A DNA stretch of 64,000 nucleotides from Phocaeicola salanitronis DSM 18170 (GCF_000190575.1 NC_015164.1:3868001-3932000), one strand, 5' to 3'. Shown: positions 33,769 to 43,220, counted from the first letter of the stretch. Notes: a model not told the origin generated them from the letters alone. Program-made: numbers and translations.

Positions 33769-34614
33769 ATGAGTCATATTAGATTAGGGAAATACAATCA
33801 GCTGAAGGTCGTGAAAGAGGTCGATTTCGGTGTCTATTTAGATGGTGATGAAGATGGGGAAATTTTATTGCCGAAGCGTTATGTGCCTCAAGGTTGCGTG
33901 ACTGGAGACATGTTAAATGTGTTCATCTATTTGGACATGGATGAGCGGTTGGTTGCTACCACTTTACAGCCATACGTTCAGGTAGGTGAGTTCGCTTGTT
34001 TGGAGGTGGCATGGGTGAATCAGTATGGAGCCTTTTTGAATTGGGGGCTCATGAAGGACTTGTTTGTTCCTTATCGGGAGCAGAAAGCGAAAATGGTGAA
34101 AGGCGGAAGGTATATTGTCTATGTATATGTAGATGAGGAAAGTTACCGTATTGTCGCTTCTGCCAAAGTGGAGCATTTCTTGTCGAAAGAACATCCGGTA
34201 TATGAAGCCGGTGAAGAAGTGGATGCGTTGGTATGGCAACGTACTGATTTAGGTTATAAAGTCATTGTGGATAATAAGTTCGGCGGAATGTTGTATCACA
34301 ATGAGGTATTTCAGCCGTTAAGTCCCGGAAAGCGTGTGCAGGCTTATGTCAAGCAGGTGCGCGAAGACGGGAAGATTGATTTGGCTTTGCAAAAAGCCGG
34401 ATTTGGGAAAGTGGATGATTTTGCTGAAACTTTGCTTCAATACATTGAAAATCAAGGCGGATTTACAACGATGCATGATAAGACCGATGCGGCTGTGATT
34501 TACAATACATTCGGGGTAAGCAAGAAAACATTTAAGAAGGCGGTCGGCGATTTATACAAGAAACGTCTGATTGTCTTGGAAAAAGAAGGCATTCGTCTTG
34601 TTCCTCAGGACTGA
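33769..34614 (+). CDS. CvfB-like S1 RNA-binding protein
   Basis: A 281-aa cytoplasmic protein with repeated S1-type OB folds and a C-terminal winged helix. The start at 33769 (MSHIRLGKYNQLKVVKEVDFGVYLD) matches the family; the open frame upstream would include the promoter. Typical segments: EILLPKRYVPQG (~30), CLEVAWVNQYGAFLNWGLMKDLFVPYREQ (split across two S1 repeats), and the tail NTFGVSKKTFKKAVGDLYKK. CvfB proteins bind RNA; in staphylococci they affect virulence-gene expression. Its role here is unknown. Confidence 0.88.
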   Translation: MSHIRLGKYNQLKVVKEVDFGVYLDGDEDGEILLPKRYVPQGCVTGDMLNVFIYLDMDERLVATTLQPYVQVGEFACLEVAWVNQYGAFLNWGLMKDLFVPYREQKAKMVKGGRYIVYVYVDEESYRIVASAKVEHFLSKEHPVYEAGEEVDALVWQRTDLGYKVIVDNKFGGMLYHNEVFQPLSPGKRVQAYVKQVREDGKIDLALQKAGFGKVDDFAETLLQYIENQGGFTTMHDKTDAAVIYNTFGVSKKTFKKAVGDLYKKRLIVLEKEGIRLVPQD

Positions 34615-34620
34615 TTATGA

Positions 34621-34686
34621 AATTGCCTCAAAACAGAAAGATAACTGTATGAATAAGATAACGTTATTTTCTGTTTTGAGGCAATT
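34621..34686. terminator. Bidirectional hairpin terminator, 19-bp perfect arms
   Basis: AATTGCCTCAAAACAGAAA (34621-34639) is perfectly complementary to 34668-34686. It fills the gap between the convergent CvfB-like gene and pfkA. The loop contains a second small dyad (GATAACGTTATT). Confidence 0.8.
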
Positions 34687-34703
34687 CTTTATTGTGTTAA
34701 GCC

Positions 34704-35684
34704 TTAGATGGACAATTCATGTAATACATTGACTAATTCACGGTCAATGGGCTTGTCGTTTTTAATGGCTTTGCTGAACGGCACATATACGATTTGGTCG
34801 TTTTCGATACCGATCATTACATTGCGCTGGCCTTCCATGAGCGCTTGGATACTTGCCACTCCCATACGGCTGGCGATGATACGGTCATGTGCCGTAGGGC
34901 TACCTCCGCGTTGCAAGTGCCCTAAGATAGTGACACGCACGTCATATTGCGGATATTCGTTCTTTACGCGTTCGGCATAATGCATGGCTCCGCCCGTGAT
35001 TTCACTCTCTGCAACGAGCACAATGGAACTGCTCTTTGACTTGCGGAATCCGTTTTTGATGAATTCCTCCAATTGGTCTACTTCCGTATTGAATTCAGGT
35101 ATAATGGCAGCTTCGGCTCCTGCGGCGATAGCGCCATTCAAGGCAAGGAATCCGGCATCACGTCCCATTACTTCTACGAAGAAGAGACGTTCGTGTGAGG
35201 TGGCTGTATCACGAATCTTATCCACTGCATCCAAAATGGTGTTCAGTGCGGTGTCATAACCGATGGTTGTATCTGTGCCATACAGGTCATTGTCGATGGT
35301 TCCGGGCAGGCCGATACACGGAATGTCGTATTCTTGGGCCAGCAAGCGTGCTCCAGTCAGCGAACCGTCCCCTCCGATGACAATCAAGGCATCGATTTCT
35401 TCACGTTGCATCGTTTCGTATGCAATCTTACGTCCTTCCGGGGTCTTGAATTCCTGGCAACGTGCTGTTTTCAGGATTGTTCCTCCCTGTTGGATGATGT
35501 TGCTTACGTTTTGCGTTTTGAATTCTTGAATTTCTCCTGTAATCAATCCCTTGTATCCTCTGTAAATGCCTTTTACTCTCAAGCCGTTATAGATAGCAGA
35601 GCGTGTTACGGCACGGATGGCTGCGTTCATACCTGGGGCGTCTCCTCCCGAAGTCAGAATACCAATACATTTAATAGTTCCCAT
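34704..35684 (-). CDS. pfkA: 6-phosphofructokinase
   Basis: A 326-aa enzyme that phosphorylates fructose 6-phosphate in glycolysis. ATP-binding [14 protein letters not shown] (~13-26), [15 protein letters not shown] (~103-117; the GGDGS form indicates ATP rather than PPi use), [18 protein letters not shown] with catalytic Asp (~125-143) and [12 protein letters not shown] (~171-182) are all present. Length matches bacterial ATP-dependent PfkA. Downstream of cmk and ispH on the same strand. Confidence 0.97.
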   Translation of the reverse strand: MGTIKCIGILTSGGDAPGMNAAIRAVTRSAIYNGLRVKGIYRGYKGLITGEIQEFKTQNVSNIIQQGGTILKTARCQEFKTPEGRKIAYETMQREEIDALIVIGGDGSLTGARLLAQEYDIPCIGLPGTIDNDLYGTDTTIGYDTALNTILDAVDKIRDTATSHERLFFVEVMGRDAGFLALNGAIAAGAEAAIIPEFNTEVDQLEEFIKNGFRKSKSSSIVLVAESEITGGAMHYAERVKNEYPQYDVRVTILGHLQRGGSPTAHDRIIASRMGVASIQALMEGQRNVMIGIENDQIVYVPFSKAIKNDKPIDRELVNVLHELSI

Positions 35685-35769
35685 AAAAAAATGTCATTCG
35701 TTAATTATTCTTATGTGGCAAAGGTATTAAAAATCTCATATACAAGCAAGTATATCCCCTTCTATTTTT

Positions 35770-36660
35770 TCAGTTTTTTGTCATCGAAAGAATGGCTTCT
35801 TTGCATGCTTCCATGAGCCATTTCGGTGTAGAGGTCGCTCCGCAAATGCCGATAGAATGTGCTTCTTGCAATAAAAGCGGGTCTATTTCTTCCGGTTTGT
35901 CTATCTGATACGAATTTGGGTTGACGTTATGACACTCTTGGAAAAGGATTTTACCGTTCGAGCTTTTGTGTCCGCATACGAAGAAAACCAAGTCGTGCGC
36001 AGCGGCAAACTTGCGTATTTCAGGCATGCGGTTTGCCACTTGCCGGCAAATCGTGTCATAATATTGGAATGTGGTGGGAGGGATGATATGTGACTGGATA
36101 TAAGCGACTATCTCCCTGAATTCGTCAAGCGACTTGGTGGTTTGCGAATACAGGCGGATATGCTTGTTGAAGTCCAGTTGTTTGGCTTCTTCCAGGTTTT
36201 CGATAACGATGGCTTTCCCGTGGGTTTGTCCCACCAGCCCCAAGACTTCGGCATGTCCGTTTTTTCCGAAAATGACGATTTGCTTCTCTTTCCCGTCGGG
36301 GCTTTCCGTATCAAATTCTTGTTTGATGCGTTTTTGGAGGCGCAAGACTACAGGGCAGGTCGCATCGATGATTTCAATGCGATTCTCTTGTGCCTGCCGG
36401 TAGGTTTGGGGAGGCTCTCCATGTGCCCGGAGCAATACTTTTACATGGTTAAGCCGGGCGAATTTTTCATGATTGATTGTAATCAGCCCCAATTGTTTCA
36501 GCCGTTCGCATTCCTGCCCGTTGTGTACAATGTCGCCCAGACAATATAAGGTATCTCCTTTTGCCAGTTCTTCTTCTGCTTTTTTGATGGCGGTGGTCAC
36601 ACCGAAGCAAAATCCGGAACTTTCATCGATTTCTATCTTTTTCCCGTTCGGTTCCTTCAT
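35770..36660 (-). CDS. ispH: 4-hydroxy-3-methylbut-2-enyl diphosphate reductase
   Basis: A 296-aa Fe-S enzyme, the last step of the MEP isoprenoid pathway, making IPP and DMAPP. The three cluster cysteines are visible in SGFCFGV (~18), DATCPVV (~100) and [11 protein letters not shown] (~202). [11 protein letters not shown] (~226) and [13 protein letters not shown] (~273-285) complete the substrate site. The ATG overlaps the cmk stop codon by 3 nt in ATGA, so translation is coupled to cmk. Confidence 0.97.
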   Translation of the reverse strand: MKEPNGKKIEIDESSGFCFGVTTAIKKAEEELAKGDTLYCLGDIVHNGQECERLKQLGLITINHEKFARLNHVKVLLRAHGEPPQTYRQAQENRIEIIDATCPVVLRLQKRIKQEFDTESPDGKEKQIVIFGKNGHAEVLGLVGQTHGKAIVIENLEEAKQLDFNKHIRLYSQTTKSLDEFREIVAYIQSHIIPPTTFQYYDTICRQVANRMPEIRKFAAAHDLVFFVCGHKSSNGKILFQECHNVNPNSYQIDKPEEIDPLLLQEAHSIGICGATSTPKWLMEACKEAILSMTKN

Positions 36661-37346
36661 TGGGCTGCACGTTTGAATTGGTTAATCAACCATTCTTTTT
36701 GCTCTGTAATGGTCATGTGGCTGTTATCCAGTAAAATCGCGTCGTCTGCTTTGCGCAGTGGGCTTACCTCGCGGCTTTGGTCGATGCGGTCGCGTTCTTC
36801 TACGTTATGCAGGATGTCTTCGTAAGAGGCTGGCTGGCCTTTGGCACGTAATTCATCGTACCGGCGCTGGGCACGGATTGCGGGAGAAGCGGTCACGAAT
36901 ATCTTCAGTTCCGCATCAGGGAATACGGTGGTTCCGATATCCCGTCCGTCCATGACGATGCCTTTTTCTTTGCCCAACTCTTGTTGCTGGCGGACCAATG
37001 CTTCGCGTACAAAGCCAAGCGTGGCTATGGGGCTGACTTTCGATGATACCTCTAATGTGCGGATTCGTTCTTCCACGTCGTTCCCGTTCAGGCAGGTGCG
37101 GGGAAGGGACGTGACGGGGTCCAGCCGGAAAGATATGTGTATCTTGTCAATGTCTTGCTTCAGCTCATCGGTCTTTATTTCTCCGTCCGGACCGAACAGG
37201 TTGTGCTCGATGCAATAAAGGGTTACGGCACGATACATCGCTCCGCTATCTATATAGATATAGCCGATTTCTTTCGCCAGGTCTTTTGCCATGGTGCTTT
37301 TCCCGCACGACGAGAATCCGTCGATGGCAATGGTTATCTTTTTCAT
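36657..37346 (-). CDS. cmk: Cytidylate kinase
   Basis: A 229-aa enzyme that phosphorylates CMP and dCMP. The frame is open to 37562, but the ATG at 37346 starts the canonical [30 protein letters not shown] P-loop (residues 8-16 GFSSCGKST), and a good promoter lies at 37374-37405, inside the longer frame. [15 protein letters not shown] (~32-46), [18 protein letters not shown] (~140) and the Arg-rich lid complete the family pattern. It heads the cmk-ispH operon. Confidence 0.96.
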   Translation of the reverse strand: MKKITIAIDGFSSCGKSTMAKDLAKEIGYIYIDSGAMYRAVTLYCIEHNLFGPDGEIKTDELKQDIDKIHISFRLDPVTSLPRTCLNGNDVEERIRTLEVSSKVSPIATLGFVREALVRQQQELGKEKGIVMDGRDIGTTVFPDAELKIFVTASPAIRAQRRYDELRAKGQPASYEDILHNVEERDRIDQSREVSPLRKADDAILLDNSHMTITEQKEWLINQFKRAAQ

Positions 37347-37373
37347 CTTTTCTTGTACTTTGTAATTTGGCTT

Positions 37374-37405
37374 CAAAGATAGTAATTTTTCGGGATAAAA
37401 ATCAA
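37374..37405 (-). promoter_or_regulatory. Promoter of cmk-ispH
   Basis: On the minus strand TTG (37405-37403), a 21-bp spacer and TATCTTTG (37381-37374), 27 nt before the cmk ATG. Confidence 0.7.
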
Positions 37406-37825
37406 GAAGCGGACATGTGGAATTGATAGAAACGTAGATTCGGGCAATGGGCTTGGCATTAGCCGTCCGGTTATAGACCTCAATCCGGATACTTTCGGTG
37501 GTACACGCAACTATCTGCACCGGGCCGCGCAAGTATATCCAAAGGGAAATGCACATAGGCAAGGATGCCGTTTTAAAACTCTCAAGGCGTTACGGCGTTA
37601 CAATTACAATTATTACAAATGACAATTAGAAGCTGTTTTGAATTTATCGTGCGCTGATTTGGGATGAGTTTTTGAGGCATTTTCGCTTCTGTGATGAGGA
37701 GGATAGCGGGCTATCTGACGAATAAAATCGGGAAAACAGACCGGAAACAAACGCAAAAGACCCTGATAGAATATTCCTTTATTGGAAAATTTAAACAGGC
37801 TCTTATTTTTTTCTTTGGAAAATAG

Positions 37826-37854
37826 TTGTTTATTAAAACTTTTGTTTATATTTG
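37826..37854 (+). promoter_or_regulatory. Promoter of tonB
   Basis: TTG (37826-37828), an 18-bp spacer and TATATTTG (37847-37854), 37 nt before the tonB ATG. Confidence 0.7.
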
Positions 37855-37891
37855 CCCGATATAGAGAATCATTAACCAATAAAAGTTTTTT

Positions 37892-38581
37892 ATGGAAATT
37901 AAAAAATCACCGAAAGCCGACCTGGAAGGCAAGAAGTCTACATGGACTTTGGTCGGGTTCGTGCTGATATTGGCAGCAATGTTCGTGGCGTTCGAATGGA
38001 CCGAGCGTGACGTTGTGATTACTGCCGATAGTGGCATCGTAGAAGTCGCCTTCGAAGAAGAGATGGTTCCTATTACGGAACAGGAAGAGCCTAAACAGGC
38101 TCCGCCTCCCCCTGAAGCTCCGAAGGTGGAGGAAGTGTTGCAAATCGCTGAAAATGATGCGGATATCGAGGAATCGACTATCCAGTCGAGTGAAGCGAGC
38201 GAGAATCAGGCAGTGGAAATCAAGTATGTGCCTGAAGTCGTAGAAGAAGAGGAAGTGGAAGAACAGCAAATCTTCCAGGTTGTAGAAGAAATGCCTGAGT
38301 TCCCCGGCGGTATGGCAGAGTGTCTGAAATTCTTGTCACAGAATATCCGATACCCGACCATCTCGCAGGAAAACGGTGTGCAAGGACGTGTTATCGTGCA
38401 GTTCGTTGTGAATCAGGACGGTTCTATCGTTGATCCGGTTGTAGTCCGGAGTGTAGACCCGTACTTGGACAAAGAAGCGCTCCGGGTAATCAGCATGATG
38501 CCGAAATGGAAACCGGGTAAGCAGCGCGGTAAGGCGGTACGTGTGAAATATACTGTGCCTGTAACGTTTAAGTTGCAATAA
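37892..38581 (+). CDS. tonB: TonB energy transducer
   Basis: A 229-aa protein with a short cytoplasmic N-terminus, one membrane anchor (~18-36, TWTLVGFVLILAAMFVAF), a Pro/Glu-rich periplasmic stalk (QAPPPPEAPKVEE, then an EEEEVEEQQ stretch) and a C-terminal TonB_C domain (~135-229; PEFPGGMAECLKFLSQNIRYP, then GVQGRVIVQFVVNQDG). It transmits the proton-motive force from ExbB/ExbD to outer-membrane receptors. The exbB-exbD operon lies 2 kb downstream. Several TonB paralogues are usual in Bacteroides. Confidence 0.93.
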   Translation: MEIKKSPKADLEGKKSTWTLVGFVLILAAMFVAFEWTERDVVITADSGIVEVAFEEEMVPITEQEEPKQAPPPPEAPKVEEVLQIAENDADIEESTIQSSEASENQAVEIKYVPEVVEEEEVEEQQIFQVVEEMPEFPGGMAECLKFLSQNIRYPTISQENGVQGRVIVQFVVNQDGSIVDPVVVRSVDPYLDKEALRVISMMPKWKPGKQRGKAVRVKYTVPVTFKLQ

Positions 38582-38600
38582 TGTTTGTATAATTCAGGAT

Positions 38601-38642
38601 GGGGTGTGTCGGAACGAATCTTGAACACACCCCTCGTTTTTT
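38601..38642 (+). terminator. Terminator after tonB
   Basis: GGGGTGTGT (38601-38609) pairs perfectly with ACACACCCC (38625-38633), followed by TCGTTTTTT. It is only 16 nt before the next start codon. Confidence 0.8.
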
Positions 38643-38657
38643 ATAAAAGAATGAAGG

Positions 38658-39644
38658 ATGATGAAACAGCAGAATGCAAAAGCATTGCAAGAGTTGTTCC
38701 AGACTTATTTGGAAAACTTGTCCTACGCGCGTGAGCCGATGGGATTGTATAAGCCGGTTGAATATGTGTTGGGCATAGGCGGAAAACGGATTCGCCCTAC
38801 GCTTATGTTGTTGGCGTATAACCTGTTCAAGGAAGATGTACATGCTGTCTTGTCGCAAGCCATGGCATTGGAGACTTATCATAATTTTACGCTTTTGCAT
38901 GATGACTTGATGGATAAGGCGGACCGGCGCCGCGGGAAGCCTACGGTACATAAGCAATGGGATGAAAATGCCGCCATTCTTTCAGGAGACGCGATGGTGA
39001 TGCTTTCTTATCAGTTTATGATGAAGGATTGCCCGGCAATGTACGTACGTCCTGTGATGGAAGTCTTTTCGCAGACAGCTCTTGAGATATGCGAAGGGCA
39101 GCAATGGGATATGGAGTTCGAGCGCCGGCAGGATGTGACGGCAGGAGAATATATGGAGATGATACGTCTCAAGACATCGGTGTTGCTTGCCGGTGCGTTG
39201 AAAATCGGTGCTATTCTGGGAGGAGCTTCGGAGGCGGACGCGCAGAAGTTGTATGATTTGGGTATCCGCATAGGGCTGGCATTCCAGCTGCAGGACGATT
39301 ATCTGGATGTGTATGGCGATCCGAAAGTCTTCGGCAAGAATATTGGCGGGGATATCCTTTGCAATAAAAAGACCTTTATGCTGATTACAGCTTTCGAGCG
39401 TGCCGGTGAGGAAACAAAAGCTGAATTGCAAGGCTGGATGACGGCAGAACAGTACGACCCTGCCCGCAAGATTGAGGCTGTAACGGCTATATATAATAAG
39501 GAGAAGATTGGGGATATTTGCTTGGCAAAAATAGAGGATTATTATAAAGAAGGCATGGGCTTGCTGGAAGAGGTAGGCGTCGCTTCTGAATATAAACGGC
39601 ATCTGTCGGATTTTATACAAGGCTGGATGCACCGTAAGCTATAA
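38658..39644 (+). CDS. Trans-polyprenyl diphosphate synthase
   Basis: A 328-aa all-helical prenyltransferase that extends allylic diphosphates with IPP. The first aspartate-rich motif is LLHDDLMDKADRRRG (~75-89), with GGKRIRP (~35) before it; the second is FQLQDDYLDVYGD (~212-224). Residues before the first DDxxD (YHNFT) are medium-sized, so the product may be farnesyl/geranylgeranyl or longer. It could feed quinone or undecaprenyl synthesis. tatD follows after 16 nt. Confidence 0.92.
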   Translation: MMKQQNAKALQELFQTYLENLSYAREPMGLYKPVEYVLGIGGKRIRPTLMLLAYNLFKEDVHAVLSQAMALETYHNFTLLHDDLMDKADRRRGKPTVHKQWDENAAILSGDAMVMLSYQFMMKDCPAMYVRPVMEVFSQTALEICEGQQWDMEFERRQDVTAGEYMEMIRLKTSVLLAGALKIGAILGGASEADAQKLYDLGIRIGLAFQLQDDYLDVYGDPKVFGKNIGGDILCNKKTFMLITAFERAGEETKAELQGWMTAEQYDPARKIEAVTAIYNKEKIGDICLAKIEDYYKEGMGLLEEVGVASEYKRHLSDFIQGWMHRKL

Positions 39645-39649
39645 GGAGG
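39643..39649 (+). promoter_or_regulatory. Shine-Dalgarno site for tatD
   Basis: AAGGAGG overlaps the stop codon of the prenyl synthase gene and lies 11 nt before the tatD ATG; a strong SD for this group. Confidence 0.6.
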
Positions 39650-39660
39650 AAAAGGGTGTT

Positions 39661-40452
39661 ATGGTTGGTTTGGTAGATACGCATACCCATTTGTTTGTGG
39701 AAGAATATGACGAAGACCGGGAGTTGGCGTTGATTCGTGCAAGGCAAGCTGGCGTAACGCGCTTTTTCATGCCCAATATTGATGATGATTCGGTAGAGCG
39801 GATGTTGGCGTTGTGTGGGGCGCATGACGATTGTTTTCCGATGATTGGTCTGCATCCCACTTCGGTAGACGCGGATTGGAAAGCCCGTTTGGAGCGGGTG
39901 GAACACTGGTTGCGTTCAGATAAAGTCTTTTATGGGATAGGCGAAGTGGGGATGGACTTGTATTGGGATGTTGCTTATCGGACTGAGCAGATGGAAGTGT
40001 TCGATAAGCAAGTGGGCTGGGCATTAGAGTTTGTCTTGCCGCTGGTCATACATTGCCGTTCGGCTTATCCGGAATTGTTGGACGTGTTAAAGCATTACCG
40101 GCATGAACCATTGACAGGGATTTTCCATAGTTTCGGAGGGACGGAAGAAGAGGCAAGCCGGTTATTGGAATATGAAGGATTTATGTTGGGCATTAACGGA
40201 ATTGTGACTTTTAAGAAGAGTACCTTGCCCGAAGTCTTGAAAAAGGCTGTCCCATTGGAGCGTGTGGTTTTGGAAACCGATTCTCCTTATCTGGCACCGG
40301 TGCCTTATCGGGGAAAGCGGAACGAGAGTGCTTATATTGTAAAAGTGGCTGAAAGGTTGAGTGATGTTTATGGAAAGTCTTTTGAGGAGATTGCGGGTAT
40401 AACGACCTCAAACGCTTTGAATGTTTTTAAAAAAAGCCGTGAAACCTTTTAA
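39661..40452 (+). CDS. tatD: TatD-family metal-dependent hydrolase
   Basis: A 263-aa TIM-barrel hydrolase with the TatD metal ligands: VDTHTHL (5-11), GEVGMDLYWD with Glu (~98-107), LVIHCRSAYPEL (~135-146), GIFHSFGG (~158-165) and the late ETDSPYLAPVPYRGKRNE (~203-220). TatD enzymes act as 3'-5' DNA or RNA exonucleases or deoxyribonucleases. It is likely co-transcribed with the upstream prenyl synthase gene. Confidence 0.93.
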   Translation: MVGLVDTHTHLFVEEYDEDRELALIRARQAGVTRFFMPNIDDDSVERMLALCGAHDDCFPMIGLHPTSVDADWKARLERVEHWLRSDKVFYGIGEVGMDLYWDVAYRTEQMEVFDKQVGWALEFVLPLVIHCRSAYPELLDVLKHYRHEPLTGIFHSFGGTEEEASRLLEYEGFMLGINGIVTFKKSTLPEVLKKAVPLERVVLETDSPYLAPVPYRGKRNESAYIVKVAERLSDVYGKSFEEIAGITTSNALNVFKKSRETF

Positions 40453-40521
40453 AATATATTAATTTTCGGCTTTGGGATGAATTTTGCGGAAAGAAATACG
40501 GCGCAAAATGAAAAAAAAGAA

Positions 40522-40529
40522 TACATTTG
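40522..40529 (+). promoter_or_regulatory. -7 box ahead of tRNA-Ser and exbB
   Basis: TACATTTG lies 60 nt before the tRNA. No other TAnnTTTG box is seen between the tRNA and exbB, so it may serve both. Confidence 0.5.
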
Positions 40530-40589
40530 TGAATAAAATCGTGTGGGGATTGCACAAAAGGATGTAATTCATCAATTAATTAAGATGAA

Positions 40590-40677
40590 GGAGAGATGCT
40601 CGAGTGGTTGAAGAGGCACGCCTGGAAAGCGTGTATACGCCTAAAGCGTATCACGGGTTCGAATCCCGTTCTCTCCG
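40590..40677 (+). tRNA. tRNA-Ser (anticodon GGA)
   Basis: An 88-nt gene with acceptor arm GGAGAGA/TCTCTCC, discriminator G, anticodon stem CACGC/GCGTG with loop CTGGAAA (anticodon GGA, reading UCC and UCU), a long class II variable arm and a T arm with GGTTCGAATCC. CCA is not encoded. It lies 72 nt before exbB. Confidence 0.97.
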
Positions 40678-40749
40678 CAAAGTCGAAGGAAGAATATAGT
40701 GAACAATTAAAATAAATTATAACTATTAATCTTAAAAATTAAACACACA

Positions 40750-41553
40750 ATGAAAAAGTTATTTGCAATTCTTGCGATGGTGGGAGTTCTCTCATTCGGA
40801 ATGACTCAGACAATTATGGCTCAGGATTCAACGGCTGCGGCTGCACCGGAACAATCAGAACAAGTTGCTCCTGCAACGGCAGATGAAGCTGCGCCTGTAG
40901 TAGTGGAAGAAGGAAGTATGCACAAAGAACTGAAGACGAAGTTCATTGAAGGTGATGCCGGCTTCATGTCTTTGGTTGCGATTGCGTTGGTACTTGGCTT
41001 GGCTTTCTGTATCGAACGTATTATTTATTTGAGCTTGGCAGAAGTTGACGTAAAGAAGTTGATGGCTAAAATTGAAGCTGCTTTGGAAAAAGGTGATGTG
41101 GAAGGCGCAAAGACTGTATGCCGTAACACACGTGGTCCGGTCGCTTCTATTTGTTATCAGGGCTTGATGAGAATTGATGAAGGTTTGGATGTAGTAGAAC
41201 GTTCTGTAGTTTCTTACGGTGGCGTTCAATCAGGTTATTTGGAAAAAGGATGTTCATGGATTACCTTGTTTATCGCAATGGCTCCGTCATTGGGATTCTT
41301 GGGAACTGTGATTGGTATGGTTATGGCGTTCGATAATATCCAACGTGCAGGTGATATCTCTCCGACAGTCGTTGCGGGTGGTATGAAAGTGGCGTTGATT
41401 ACGACTATCTTCGGTTTGATCGTTGCTATGATTCTGCAGGTATTCTATAACTATATCTTGGCTAAGATTGAAGCTATAACAAGTCAGATGGAAGATTCTT
41501 CCATTACGTTGCTCGACTTGATTATGAAATATAACTTGAAGTACAAAAAATAA
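40750..41553 (+). CDS. exbB: ExbB/TolQ/MotA-family proton channel
   Basis: A 267-aa inner-membrane protein. A cleavable-looking N-terminal segment (MKKLFAILAMVGVLSFGMTQTIMAQD) precedes an Ala/Glu-rich periplasmic stretch, then three membrane helices. The MotA_ExbB domain shows LFIAMAPSLGFLGTVIGMVMAF (split at ~180-200) and TVVAGGMKVALITTIFGLIVAMI. It forms the proton channel that drives TonB. Bacteroidetes ExbB often carries this N-terminal extension. First gene of a four-gene operon. Confidence 0.92.
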   Translation: MKKLFAILAMVGVLSFGMTQTIMAQDSTAAAAPEQSEQVAPATADEAAPVVVEEGSMHKELKTKFIEGDAGFMSLVAIALVLGLAFCIERIIYLSLAEVDVKKLMAKIEAALEKGDVEGAKTVCRNTRGPVASICYQGLMRIDEGLDVVERSVVSYGGVQSGYLEKGCSWITLFIAMAPSLGFLGTVIGMVMAFDNIQRAGDISPTVVAGGMKVALITTIFGLIVAMILQVFYNYILAKIEAITSQMEDSSITLLDLIMKYNLKYKK

Positions 41554-41564
41554 GATTTGAAACA

Positions 41565-42032
41565 ATGGCTAAATTATCATATAAGGTATCTTACTACGTA
41601 TTTTATGTCTGCGTCGCATTGATTGTGATTGTGCTGGCATTATTCTTCGGAGTAGGGTATGGCGAAGTAAATGCTGCAGGTCTGACTGAACCTGCCTACA
41701 CCGATACATTGATTTACTTGATGTACGGGTTGTTTGCGGTAGCGGTAATCGCTACATTGGTTGCTGCTATTATGCAGTTTGGCGGTGCGCTGAAAGAGAA
41801 TCCGAAAGGAGCGCTTAAGTCTTTATTTGGACTTATCTTGATGGTCGTGTTGCTTATCGTAACTTACAGCATGGGTTCTGCAGCTCCGGTTGCTATGGGC
41901 GACGGAACTATTTACGATGATGCTGTAATGTTGAGAGTGACGGATATGTTCCTTTATTCAACTTATGCCTTGTTGGTTATAGCAGCTGTGGGAACGCTGT
42001 TGAATTTGACAGGTATCTTTAAGCAAAGATGA
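41565..42032 (+). CDS. Uncharacterised membrane protein of the exb operon
   Basis: A 155-aa protein with about four hydrophobic helices: YYVFYVCVALIVIVLALFFG, LMYGLFAVAVIATLVAAIM, SLFGLILMVVLLIVTYSMG and FLYSTYALLVIAAVGTLLNL. No known domain is recognised. It lies 11 nt after exbB and 46 nt before exbD, so co-expression with the proton channel is clear. I infer an accessory subunit of the Ton motor; there is no sequence motif that proves it. Confidence 0.8.
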   Translation: MAKLSYKVSYYVFYVCVALIVIVLALFFGVGYGEVNAAGLTEPAYTDTLIYLMYGLFAVAVIATLVAAIMQFGGALKENPKGALKSLFGLILMVVLLIVTYSMGSAAPVAMGDGTIYDDAVMLRVTDMFLYSTYALLVIAAVGTLLNLTGIFKQR

Positions 42033-42078
42033 TAATATCATTCATTGAGTTTTAAATTAAAAAAGGAGATAATTAAAA

Positions 42079-42666
42079 ATGGCAAGAAAGAAAAGAAAAG
42101 TGCCTGGAATTAATGCCAGTTCAACGGCAGATATTTCTTTTATATTGCTTATTTTCTTCCTTATTACAACATCAATGGATACCGACCGCGGATTGGCGAG
42201 ACGTTTGCCACCTCCACCGGAAAACAAGGATCAGAAAGATGATATTATTGTAAAGGAAAGAAACGTTCTCCAGGTTCGTTTGAACAAGGATGACCAGTTG
42301 ATGGTTGGAGGAGAATGGTCTGACATTAAGCAATTAAGAGAAAAGGCAAAAGAATTTATAGCAAATCCGACTGATGACCCGAATTTGCCGGAAAAGCACG
42401 AGAAGAACATTCCGTTCTTTGGTACGGTAATGATAACGGAGAATCATGTGATTTCTGTACAGAATGACGTAGGTACCAGTTATGATGCTTATATTCAGGT
42501 ACAGAACGAATTGGTAGCCGCTTATAATGAGTTGCGTAACGAATTGGCTGAATCTAAATTCGGAAAGTCATTTGCAGAATGTTCGGAAGATGAAAAGGAT
42601 GCGATAACACAATATTATCCGCAGAAGATTTCTGAAGCTGAACCTAAAAAATATGGAGGAAAATAA
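42079..42666 (+). CDS. exbD: ExbD-family biopolymer transport protein, first copy
   Basis: A 195-aa protein with a basic cytoplasmic N-terminus (MARKKRKVPGINASSTADISF), one membrane helix (ILLIFFLITTSMD) with the polar Asp of ADISFILL typical of ExbD proton transfer, and a periplasmic domain longer than usual (~160 aa). It forms a complex with ExbB and TonB. The second exbD starts 2 nt after its stop. Confidence 0.92.
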   Translation: MARKKRKVPGINASSTADISFILLIFFLITTSMDTDRGLARRLPPPPENKDQKDDIIVKERNVLQVRLNKDDQLMVGGEWSDIKQLREKAKEFIANPTDDPNLPEKHEKNIPFFGTVMITENHVISVQNDVGTSYDAYIQVQNELVAAYNELRNELAESKFGKSFAECSEDEKDAITQYYPQKISEAEPKKYGGK

Positions 42667-42668
42667 GT

Positions 42669-43133
42669 ATGGGAAAATTTAATAAGACGGGTAAACGCGA
42701 AATGCCGGAGTTGAATACCTCTTCTCTGCCTGACTTGATCTTTACCATTTTGTTCTTCTTCATGATCGTAACAAGTATGCGTGAAGTTACATTAAAGGTT
42801 CAGTTCCGTGTTCCGGCTGCTACTGAATTGGAAAAACTGGAAAAGAAGTCTTTGGTTTCCTTTATTTACATAGGAAAGCCCTTGGCTGAATTTCAGAAAA
42901 AAATGGGTACTACTGACCGTATTCAGTTGAATGATAAATTTGCTGAGTCTTCAGAAGTACAGGATTATATTTATCAGGAACGTGAAAACATGAAAGAGTC
43001 TGATAAGCCTTTTATGACTGTATCGTTAAAGGTAGATGCAAAAACAAAGATGGGTATTGTGACCGAAGTTAAGCAGGCTTTGCGTCAAGCGTATGCTTTG
43101 AAGATTAATTACTCAGCAATACAGCGTCAATAA
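42669..43133 (+). CDS. exbD: ExbD-family biopolymer transport protein, second copy
   Basis: A 154-aa protein with the same design: N-terminal MGKFNKTGKREMPELNTSSLPDLIF, a single membrane helix with conserved Asp (LPDLIFTILFFFMIVTSM) and a periplasmic domain. Two different ExbD subunits in one operon may give a heteromeric motor. A strong terminator follows. Confidence 0.92.
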   Translation: MGKFNKTGKREMPELNTSSLPDLIFTILFFFMIVTSMREVTLKVQFRVPAATELEKLEKKSLVSFIYIGKPLAEFQKKMGTTDRIQLNDKFAESSEVQDYIYQERENMKESDKPFMTVSLKVDAKTKMGIVTEVKQALRQAYALKINYSAIQRQ

Positions 43134-43154
43134 CACATTTCTGATAGGTTTTAT

Positions 43155-43192
43155 AAAAAAGGGATATTCCGCTTTGGTAATATCCCTTTTTT
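43155..43192 (+). terminator. Terminator of the exb operon
   Basis: AAAAAAGGGATATT (43155-43168) and AATATCCCTTTTTT (43179-43192) are perfect reverse complements with a 10-nt loop and a T run, usable from both strands. Confidence 0.9.
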
Positions 43193-43220
43193 ATTTTTAT
43201 GTGTGTAATGAATGATTCTT

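Larger units (their letters stand above)
37347..37891. other. 545-bp intergenic region between cmk and tonB
   Basis: Divergent gene starts with a promoter on each side (37374-37405 minus; 37826-37854 plus). No gene, tRNA or repeat was recognised between them. The minus frame upstream of cmk is open to 37562 but does not look like a conserved protein. Confidence 0.6.

Noticed and set aside
37347..37562. Upstream extension of cmk
   Set aside because: A good promoter lies inside it and the standard cytidylate kinase start is at 37346.
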